Assembly (NCBI GenBank): GCA_012799055.1
Contig: JAAZMA010000333.1
Span: 1-34,419 of the forward strand
Direction: 5' to 3'
Length of the DNA: 34,419 nt
From: Tissierellia bacterium
Lineage (GTDB): Bacteria; Bacillota; Clostridia; Tissierellales; Tepidimicrobiaceae
Below, in pieces: positions 27,549-34,419 of this stretch. The notes below the pieces were generated by a model, which was given only the letters and a program-made list of their open reading frames with translations, ran no database searches and had not been told where the DNA came from. The translations under genes were made by a program, and so were the position numbers. Positions within the stretch are counted from its first letter, which is position 1, and each line of letters begins with the position of its first letter.

Positions 27549-28145
27549 ATGCTAAATATTAAAATATTTTCAGATTTTGCCTGTCCCTTCTGTTATCTAG
27601 CTACTGGCTTTTTTGATAAATTAAAGAAAGATGGTGTAAACTTTTCACTAGAGTGGATTCCCTATGAAATGTATCCTCATATTCCCTTGGAAGGAAAAAG
27701 TATTGAAAGTAAACATCCTCAAGGGTATCATGAAAAAATGCTAGAATTTCAAAATAATTTAGGAAAAGAATATGGGATAAAATTTGAAAATCAAACTATG
27801 GACTATAATACCCATAGAGCTTTATTAGCAGGAGAATATGCTAAATCAGTGGAAAAATATGATGAATTTTCAAAGAATGCTTTTAAAGCATACTTTCATG
27901 ATTTGAAGAATTTAGGTGATTTAATAATACTAAATCATATTGCAATTAAATCTGGAATTAATGTAGAAGAGATGAATAATTTAATTGATTCGGGAAAATT
28001 TGACTCCAATATAGAAGAAGCAAAAAAACTAATAAAAAAATTCCAAGTAAAGGGCACACCTACTTTTATTATTAATAATAAACATAAAATGGTAGGAATG
28101 AGGCCTTATGAACAAATGAAGGATTCTTTTTTAAGTTTTAAGTAA
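27549..28145 (+). CDS. DsbA family oxidoreductase (FrnE-like)
   Basis: 198 aa; FSDFACPFCYLATGFFDKL, FQVKGTPTFIINNKHKMVGMRPYEQM. Confidence 0.92.
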   Translation: MLNIKIFSDFACPFCYLATGFFDKLKKDGVNFSLEWIPYEMYPHIPLEGKSIESKHPQGYHEKMLEFQNNLGKEYGIKFENQTMDYNTHRALLAGEYAKSVEKYDEFSKNAFKAYFHDLKNLGDLIILNHIAIKSGINVEEMNNLIDSGKFDSNIEEAKKLIKKFQVKGTPTFIINNKHKMVGMRPYEQMKDSFLSFK

Positions 28146-28189
28146 ACATCTTATCCTTAGTTTGAAACTGAGGATAAGGTGTTTACTTA
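28139..28189 (+). terminator. long hairpin after the DsbA-like gene
   Basis: TAAGTAAACATCTTATCCTTAGTTT...AAACTGAGGATAAGGTGTTTACTTA; stop codon inside the stem; no immediate strong T run. Confidence 0.5.
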
Positions 28190-28190
28190 T

Positions 28191-28214
28191 ATTTATACGT
28201 TTATTTATACGTTT
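28191..28214 (+). repeat. 12-bp tandem duplication
   Basis: ATTTATACGTTT x2, exact. Confidence 0.9.
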
Positions 28215-28231
28215 TTTAAACTTTGAATAAA

Positions 28232-28277
28232 ATAAACAATCCTATTCTTAGTTATTACTAAGTACAGGATTGTTTAT
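28232..28277 (-). terminator. hairpin terminator after hutU
   Basis: ATAAACAATCCT...AGGATTGTTTAT with inner CTTAGT/ACTAAG, followed by TTTATTTTATT on the minus strand. Confidence 0.6.
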
Positions 28278-28310
28278 ATAAAGAAGATAAAATGTTTTTT
28301 CTAGAAAAGA

Positions 28311-30344
28311 TTACTTATCTTCATATTTTTTGTCTACTAATTCCTTAACAAATTCATCATTAACTAAAAATGGAATTGTAATATGATCTGTATCTTTAAA
28401 TTGTTTATTATATTCAATGGTTGTTTCTATAGAGTTTTCATTCCTTGCCCAAGACCTTCTAGCTACACCTACCATAGCATCCCAAGGCATAGCAATTTTT
28501 AAAATATTGTCTACTCTTTCACTACCATCTAATACCATACCAAATCCACCATTTATTGATTTACCTATTCCTACTCCGCCCCCATTGTGAAGAGCTACTA
28601 AGCTCATACCTCTCGCTGCATTTCCAGCAAAGCAATGGGTAGCCATGTCTGCCATTATATTACTACCGTCTTTTATATTAGCTGTTTCTCTAAAGGGTGA
28701 ATCTGTACCACCTGTGTCGTGATGGTCTCTTCCTAGCATAACTGGACCTATTTCTCCATTTCTAACCATTTCATTAAATTTAAGAGCTATTTTCATTCTA
28801 CCTAATGCATCTTGATATAAAATTCTAGCTTGTGTTCCCACTACCAATTGATTTTTCTCTGCATCTCTTATCCATACCCAATTATCCCTATCTTGGAATC
28901 TTCTATCAGGATCTATACAATCCATAGCAGCCTTATCAGTTTTTATTAAGTCCTCGTGTTTACCACTTAGACATACCCATCTAAAAGGTCCATATCCATA
29001 ATCAAATAACATTGGTCCCATAATATCTTCTACATAGGATGGGAAAATAAAGCCTTCAGATTCATCTATTCCATTTTTGGCTATATCCTTAGCACCAGCA
29101 TCAAAAACTGCCTTCATAAAACTATTACCATAGTCAAAGAAATAGGTTCCCCTATCTACTAATTCTTTAATTAATTCAAAATGATAAACTAAAGATTTGT
29201 CTACAAGTTTTTCAAATCTTTCTTTGTCAGTTCTAAGCATTTCAGTTCTTTCCTCAAAGGTCAATCCTTGTGGGCAGTATCCCCCATCATAAGGCACATG
29301 ACAAGATGTTTGGTCTGACAATAAATCTATATGGATATTGTTGTTTACTGCATATTCTAAAAGGTCTACTATATTTCCATGATATGCTATGGCTATTGCT
29401 TCTTTTTTAGCTTGATACTCCCTTGCCTTATTAAAGGCTTCTTCCATATCATCTGTAACAATATCTACCCACCCTTGATCTAATCTAGTTTTAATTCTAG
29501 AATAGTCTACTTCTGCAATTATTCCTACACCTTTAGCTATTTCTATTGATTTTCCTTGTGCCCCACTCATTCCACCTAGTCCAGAACTTACAAATAAACA
29601 GCCTCTTAAATCCTTCTCTGTACCTAATTTAATACGTCCTGCATTAAGAAGAGTATTATAGGTGCCATGAACTATACCTTGAGGCCCAATATACATCCAG
29701 CCACCTGCAGTCATTTGTCCATAATTGGCTACTCCCATAGCTGTTGCTTTAGTCCAATGTTCTTGATCGTCAAACATGCCTACCATTAAAGCATTGGTAA
29801 TAATAACTCTTGGACTATTAGGAGTAGATTTAAACAGTCCTAAAGGATGGCCTGAAGCTACAACTAAAGTTTGTTCTTCCGTTAGTTCTTCTAAATATGC
29901 TTTAATTAATCTATATTGCATCCAGTTTTGACATACTTGTCCTGTTTCTCCATAAGTTACAAGTTCGTAAGGATATAGGGCTACTTCAAAATCTAGATTA
30001 TTATCTATCATTACTTGAAAAGCTTTTCCCTCAATGGATTTTCCCTTATACTGGTCAATTGGCTTCCCATAAATCCTCCCCTCTGGTCTAAATCTATAGC
30101 CATAAATTCTCCCATAGCTTAGTAATTCATCTAAGAATTCAGGAGCTAAATCTTCATGCCATTCTTCTGGTATATATCTTAGAGCATTTTTTAGTGCAAT
30201 TTCTGTTTCATTTTTTGATAATGTAAATTCCCTTTTTGGCGCTCTTCTTATACCTTCAACAAATTCAGGCATAGCAGGTAATTCATTGAAAATTTCTGTA
30301 AGCTTAATGGTCATTGCGTTTGAAATATCCTTATTACTAATCAT
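28311..30344 (-). CDS. hutU: urocanate hydratase
   Basis: 677 aa; QTGRPV-like GETGQVCQNWMQYRLIKAYLEE, TAGGWMYIGPQGIVHGTYNTLLNA, GLGGMSGAQ, LLSDQTSCHVPYDGGYCP, GRDHHDTGGTDSPFRETANIKDGSN. Confidence 0.96.
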   Translation of the reverse strand: MISNKDISNAMTIKLTEIFNELPAMPEFVEGIRRAPKREFTLSKNETEIALKNALRYIPEEWHEDLAPEFLDELLSYGRIYGYRFRPEGRIYGKPIDQYKGKSIEGKAFQVMIDNNLDFEVALYPYELVTYGETGQVCQNWMQYRLIKAYLEELTEEQTLVVASGHPLGLFKSTPNSPRVIITNALMVGMFDDQEHWTKATAMGVANYGQMTAGGWMYIGPQGIVHGTYNTLLNAGRIKLGTEKDLRGCLFVSSGLGGMSGAQGKSIEIAKGVGIIAEVDYSRIKTRLDQGWVDIVTDDMEEAFNKAREYQAKKEAIAIAYHGNIVDLLEYAVNNNIHIDLLSDQTSCHVPYDGGYCPQGLTFEERTEMLRTDKERFEKLVDKSLVYHFELIKELVDRGTYFFDYGNSFMKAVFDAGAKDIAKNGIDESEGFIFPSYVEDIMGPMLFDYGYGPFRWVCLSGKHEDLIKTDKAAMDCIDPDRRFQDRDNWVWIRDAEKNQLVVGTQARILYQDALGRMKIALKFNEMVRNGEIGPVMLGRDHHDTGGTDSPFRETANIKDGSNIMADMATHCFAGNAARGMSLVALHNGGGVGIGKSINGGFGMVLDGSERVDNILKIAMPWDAMVGVARRSWARNENSIETTIEYNKQFKDTDHITIPFLVNDEFVKELVDKKYEDK

Positions 30345-30391
30345 AAAATACCTCCTTGTTTTATTAATATATTAAGATTAAAAAATTGGCT

Positions 30392-31375
30392 TTAAATAAT
30401 ATTTTGCCTTTTCATTGCATTTTTCACAATTGTCATTATTAGTCCTTCATAATCTAATCCAGCTGCCTTTGCCATTTTAGTAATATCACTATGCCCTTTC
30501 ATAAGACCTGGTAAAGAGTTAATTTCTAACACATAAGGTATATCTTTTTTTAAGCGAATATCTACCCTAGCATAATCCTCCATCCCTAAAATATTATATG
30601 CTTTAATTGAAGTTTTTTCAATAACTCTCTTAATTCTATTATCTAATCTAGCTGGAACATGATAAGTGGTTTTATCTCCATAGTAATTTTTCACTTCAAA
30701 GCTATAAATATTATTTAAATCCTTTGGAAGGTTTGAAAAATCTATTTCTAATATAGGTAGTACTTTTAAATTTTCATTATTTCCTAAAATTCCCACAGTA
30801 AATTCTCTGCCTTCAATATACTCATTTATCAAAATAGGAGGATTGTAAATTTTTAAGTCCTCTTCTACTTTTTTAATTAATTCTTTTTTATTATACACCA
30901 AGCTATTTTCATATATACCTCTACTGGAGCCTTCGTCCTTAGGCTTTACTAAAACTGGATAATTTAAATTTACATCTTCTAATTCCATTATATTATATAC
31001 ATATATAAAATCTGGTGTAGGTACGCCTATTTTCTTAAATAATATACTGGAATAAATTTTATTATAGGCTAGACCATGGCTTAAAGGTGAGGAGCCAGTA
31101 TAGGGAATACCTGCATATTCTAATATTGCAGGAAGTTGAGATAATCTATCATTTCCTTTGATTCCATTACATAAATTAAATACTAAATCCACTTGTTCTT
31201 TTTTTAAATTCTCCACTATATTATCATCAAATACTAAATTAATACATTTAAATCTTTTGGATAATACTTTTTTAATTTCTTCAATGGTTTGTTTTTTTTG
31301 CTTATCCTCCAATAATCCTTCTTTATTTTTTAACACCTCTATTCTTGGCTTATCGGTAACAATAGCTATTTTCAC
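30392..31375 (-). CDS. D-alanine--D-alanine ligase family ATP-grasp protein
   Basis: 327 aa; AGIPYTGSSPLSHGLAYNKIYSSILFKKIGVPTPDF, VKPKDEGSSRGI, YARVDIRLKKDIPYVLEINSLPGL. Confidence 0.88.
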   Translation of the reverse strand: MKIAIVTDKPRIEVLKNKEGLLEDKQKKQTIEEIKKVLSKRFKCINLVFDDNIVENLKKEQVDLVFNLCNGIKGNDRLSQLPAILEYAGIPYTGSSPLSHGLAYNKIYSSILFKKIGVPTPDFIYVYNIMELEDVNLNYPVLVKPKDEGSSRGIYENSLVYNKKELIKKVEEDLKIYNPPILINEYIEGREFTVGILGNNENLKVLPILEIDFSNLPKDLNNIYSFEVKNYYGDKTTYHVPARLDNRIKRVIEKTSIKAYNILGMEDYARVDIRLKKDIPYVLEINSLPGLMKGHSDITKMAKAAGLDYEGLIMTIVKNAMKRQNII

Positions 31376-31395
31376 AAATAAACATCTCCTTTGCT

Positions 31396-31445
31396 AATTT
31401 ATAAAAAATAGCCCCGAATAAATTCAGGGCTATTTTTTATAAATT
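31396..31445 (-). terminator. terminator after folT
   Basis: Long inverted repeat AATTTATAAAAAATAGCCC...GGGCTATTTTTTATAAATT. Confidence 0.85.
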
Positions 31446-31471
31446 AATAAACTAGTATTACAAACAAGCCT

Positions 31472-32005
31472 TTAATTAGTTTCCCATATTAAAGGTAATC
31501 TTTGTAACAACACTTTAGTTATATAAGCATATAATGGTACTTGAATGGCTTGGGTAATAGCCCTTCCAGGGACGGTTGTTACCATTGATATGCTAAATAA
31601 TCTTTCCATAAAATAAGGTGTCATAAATACAGAAGTAGTTATTTGTCCAATGGCTATTGCCAATAATAGTTTCCAAAAAGAGGTTCTAGATTTTGTATCC
31701 TTAAACATAAGCATTATTAAACCTGGAATAACACCAGTTAATGCTGCAGATAAAGTAAAATGTGGCATATATGGTCCCATTGGACTTATAATCATTCCTA
31801 TTAAATCTCCAATTGCACCTACAACTCCTCCTCCTAAGGGGCCAAATACTATTCCTGCAAATATTACTGGATAACCTCCAAATCCTATTCTAACTATCTC
31901 TGTACCTCCACCACCTATTCTAATACTACCTACTCTCGTTAAAATCACATTTAATGCAATAAGTAGTCCAAAATAGGCAATATTTTTAGTAGTTCCCTTT
32001 TGCAT
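31472..32005 (-). CDS. folT: ECF transporter S component, folate (FolT family)
   Basis: Start chosen at 32005 (AAGGAGG RBS); MQKGTTKNIAYFGLLIALNVILTRVGSIRIGG...RIGFGGYPVIFAGIVFGPLGGGVVGAIGDLIGM; THF-riboswitch-like leader supports folate. Confidence 0.88.
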   Translation of the reverse strand: MQKGTTKNIAYFGLLIALNVILTRVGSIRIGGGGTEIVRIGFGGYPVIFAGIVFGPLGGGVVGAIGDLIGMIISPMGPYMPHFTLSAALTGVIPGLIMLMFKDTKSRTSFWKLLLAIAIGQITTSVFMTPYFMERLFSISMVTTVPGRAITQAIQVPLYAYITKVLLQRLPLIWETN

Positions 32006-32074
32006 ATAAAAAGCCTCCTTCCATTTGATATGACAGAATCTGTCACATCTAGAAAGAGACATATCTAGTATGTG

Positions 32075-32167
32075 ACAGCGAACGCGATAGTTCAACGCAA
32101 GCTAATAGCTTTTCGTTTAGAGGCAACGTCCCATCCCCTAACACTTTACGCAAACTATCTACTCTGT
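32075..32167 (-). ncRNA. THF (tetrahydrofolate) riboswitch aptamer
   Basis: Minus strand ACAGAGTAGATAGTTTGCGTAAAGTGTTAGGGGATGGGACGTTGCCTCTAAACGAAAAGCTATTAGCTTGCGTTGAACTATCGCGTTCGCTGT; resembles THF riboswitch conserved segments (AGAGTAG, GCGTnAAGTGTT, GGGACGTTGCCTCT, ACGAA, CGCRTTCGCT) and precedes folT. Confidence 0.9.
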
Positions 32168-32207
32168 TCATATGAATTTATTAGCAAAAACTGTATTTGC
32201 TAACTAT

Positions 32208-32236
32208 AGTATATATTATTATTTTACTAAATTCAA
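32208..32236 (-). promoter_or_regulatory. sigmaA-type promoter for folT
   Basis: Minus strand TTGAAT (32231-32236), 17-nt spacer, TATACT (32208-32213). Confidence 0.7.
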
Positions 32237-32252
32237 GTTTGAATTATTTTCA

Positions 32253-33626
32253 CTAAGATTCAAAACTTAATTCATATAATTCATTATAAATGTTACCATC
32301 TTCCTTTTTAGATTTCTTTTTGAAAAATGTTTTGCCAAATTTGCCAGCAATCCATAGTCCAAGTCTTCTCATTCCTGCTTCAAATCCAAATATTTTAAAC
32401 ATTTTCATAGCACCTGAAAAAGAATAAAATTCATTTACTGCCTTGAAAAACTCAGCTTCTAGTTCCCAAGCAGTCATATTTTTTGGTTCAAATACCACAT
32501 TCATCATATCGTAATACTCCCAGTCCTTAATTAATAATCTATTCTCTTTTTCTAACTGTTCATAAAGGGGTGTGCCAGGATAAGGTGTAAGTATTGCAGG
32601 TTGTAATTGATATGCATTAATTTTTTTTGAAAATTCTACAGCTTTTCTAATATCTTCCTTAGTGTCATAATCAATGCCTAATACAATACTTGCTATTAAA
32701 CGAATTTTATACTTTTCTAGCATTTCCCCACAATATTCTATATCCTCTATTTTCTGTTTTTTATCTATATAGTCTAGAGAGTCTTGATTTAAAGATTCAA
32801 TACCTATAAGTACCCTGTTTAAATGTGCATCTCTCAATAATGCTAATAATTCTTCATCCCTTGCTAAATCAGTTCTTCCAAAGAAAAAAGTTTCTCCAAA
32901 TACTAAATCATTATCTATCATTTTTCTAAGTATTTCTTTGGCCCTATTTTTATTAGCAGTAAAATTATCATCTTCAAAATTTACATATTTAAACCCCATT
33001 TTCTTATACATTTCTAGTTCTTCAATTACATTATCTGGTGTTCTATATCTATAGGGATGAAATAATCTAGAGGTAGTGCAAAATATACATTCAAAGGGAC
33101 AACCCCTTGAGGTCATAAGATTTGCTACCTGACATGGAGTTTTTAATATACTATAGTCTGGAAAAGGAATAGTGTCTAAATCTTCCACCGGTGGAGAATA
33201 TACTATTTTCCCTTTAACATTTCCCTCAATTAAATCTACAATAATATTTTCCGCCTCTCCAATTACTACTTGATCTGCATATTTTATAGCTTCTTCTGGA
33301 AGTGCTGATGCATGCATTCCTCCAATAATAACTCTTTTTTTGTATTCTTCTTTAAAAATATTGGCTAATTCATAGGCTCTAGGTGCATTGGATGTCATAG
33401 TATATAAACATAATACATCTGCATCTTTGATATTTTCCGGCTGTAGATCTTGATACAATTCTTCATAAACTTCCACCTCATGACCTGCTTCTTTCAAAAT
33501 TCTGCCTAGAATTAAAGGGCCAGTTATAGAATTACTTCTACCATAAAAAGAACCTCCTATTCTATAAATGCTATTCCTTCTAATGTCTGCTGCTGGTGTT
33601 ACAAATACTACTTTCAATTTTCTCAT
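32253..33626 (-). CDS. B12-binding domain radical SAM protein
   Basis: 457 aa; N-terminal B12-binding-like region with ..GGMHASALPEEAI.., radical SAM motif SRGCPFECIFCTTS. Confidence 0.93.
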   Translation of the reverse strand: MRKLKVVFVTPAADIRRNSIYRIGGSFYGRSNSITGPLILGRILKEAGHEVEVYEELYQDLQPENIKDADVLCLYTMTSNAPRAYELANIFKEEYKKRVIIGGMHASALPEEAIKYADQVVIGEAENIIVDLIEGNVKGKIVYSPPVEDLDTIPFPDYSILKTPCQVANLMTSRGCPFECIFCTTSRLFHPYRYRTPDNVIEELEMYKKMGFKYVNFEDDNFTANKNRAKEILRKMIDNDLVFGETFFFGRTDLARDEELLALLRDAHLNRVLIGIESLNQDSLDYIDKKQKIEDIEYCGEMLEKYKIRLIASIVLGIDYDTKEDIRKAVEFSKKINAYQLQPAILTPYPGTPLYEQLEKENRLLIKDWEYYDMMNVVFEPKNMTAWELEAEFFKAVNEFYSFSGAMKMFKIFGFEAGMRRLGLWIAGKFGKTFFKKKSKKEDGNIYNELYELSFES

Positions 33627-33679
33627 CTCCTTATTTTAATTAGAATTAATAAATTATTGCAAAACTTTGAAGGAGATTT

Positions 33680-34419
33680 TTATGACTCTATATTTTTACT
33701 ACCATGTAATGCTCTATATTTTAATCTAACTGAAGTATATGGAATTTTAGTCTTTGGATAGTCTAAAGCTTCTTTATTAAACTGTATATCTTCCCCATTG
33801 GATTTAACTATTATAGTACCTAATTTATCTGTACGGTATAGTTTAGCTCCAATATTATATAGTCTATCTAAAACACATCTATCAGGCTGACCATAAAAAC
33901 TATACCAACCTACAGAAATTACTGCATATTTAGGAGATACTGCATTAATAAATCTTTCCGATGAAGAGGTACAACTACCATGATGTCCCACTTTTAATAA
34001 ATCTGCCTTTACATTTTTGCCACTTTCTAATATTTCCATTTCTGAATATTCCTCTGCATCTCCTGTAAATAAAAAAGAATTGTTCTTATATACATATTTT
34101 ATAACTATGGAATAATCATTTATCCTATTATATCCACTAGAATTTGGAGCAAGTATGGTAAAATTACCTTCACCTAAATTATAAGTATCCCCTGGAATAG
34201 GATGTATTAAATTTATATTCTTACTTTTTGCCAATTCTAATAATTCCTTGTGTTTTCTATAATTTCTTTTTATTTCATATGGATTCTCATTGTTTATTAT
34301 TATATTTTTTATGGGAATATTTTTTATAATTCTTGGAAGTCCACCAATATGATCATTGTGAGGATGGGTTACTATTAAATAGTCTAATTTTTCTATACTA
34401 TGCTTTTTTAAATATCTTA
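33680..34419 (-). CDS. MBL-fold hydrolase of the ComEC/Rec2 C-terminal type, 5' truncated by window edge
   Basis: Frame is open from 34234 to the window end and encodes RYLKKHSIEKLDYLIVTHPHNDHIGGLPRI..., with the metal motif HPHNDH; downstream LFTGDAEEYSE, LLKVGHHGSCTSSSERFINAVSPKYAVISVG. Confidence 0.92.
   Translation of the reverse strand, partial: RYLKKHSIEKLDYLIVTHPHNDHIGGLPRIIKNIPIKNIIINNENPYEIKRNYRKHKELLELAKSKNINLIHPIPGDTYNLGEGNFTILAPNSSGYNRINDYSIVIKYVYKNNSFLFTGDAEEYSEMEILESGKNVKADLLKVGHHGSCTSSSERFINAVSPKYAVISVGWYSFYGQPDRCVLDRLYNIGAKLYRTDKLGTIIVKSNGEDIQFNKEALDYPKTKIPYTSVRLKYRALHGSKNIES

Noticed and set aside
32006-32095. N-terminal extension of the folT ORF in the track
   Set aside because: It translates the riboswitch 3' part and expression platform; the strong AAGGAGG site supports the start at 32005.
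1-34419. CRISPR array, tRNA/rRNA, insertion sequence or prophage
   Set aside because: No spaced repeat series, no recognisable tRNA/rRNA sequence, no transposase or phage ORFs seen by eye; a formal scan was not possible.

Overview
Low-GC chromosomal segment of an endospore-forming Clostridia-type Firmicute. Products and gene order look closest to Tissierellales-like clostridia, but this is inference. Most of the window is housekeeping. It holds aroC-aroB-aroA and a spore block (spoIIAA-spoIIAB-sigF, a 50-aa small ORF missing from the ORF track, then spoVAA-AB-AC-AD-AEb). It also has yunB, a class A PBP, hflX, yebC, nadE, folD, an NhaC-type antiporter, an NlpC/P60 hydrolase, ferredoxin, a CDF transporter, an L,D-transpeptidase, a DsbA/FrnE-like protein, hutU, a D-Ala-D-Ala ligase-like ATP-grasp, a folT-type ECF S component and a B12-binding radical SAM protein. 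The edges cut a pduL-like gene (left) and a ComEC-type MBL hydrolase (right). I see no phage, transposon, CRISPR array, tRNA or rRNA. No obviously new multigene system stands out. The points most worth a second look are regulatory or small: (1) a THF-riboswitch-like aptamer before folT, followed by a chain of mutually exclusive hairpins; (2) an exact WalR box correctly placed on a sigmaA-like promoter before an NlpC/P60 gene, next to a 24-bp palindrome; (3) a small TM ORF with a sigmaF/G-like promoter between sigF and spoVAA; (4) a terminator-like hairpin 13 nt before the aroC start codon, with a TATAAT just upstream (candidate attenuator); (5) a structured 550-bp intergenic region before the L,D-transpeptidase; (6) a bacteriohemerythrin-CheX coupled pair; (7) a TauE/SafE exporter split into two half-size ORFs; (8) a perfect 14-bp inverted repeat with a TACCC/GGGTA core before the DsbA-like gene.
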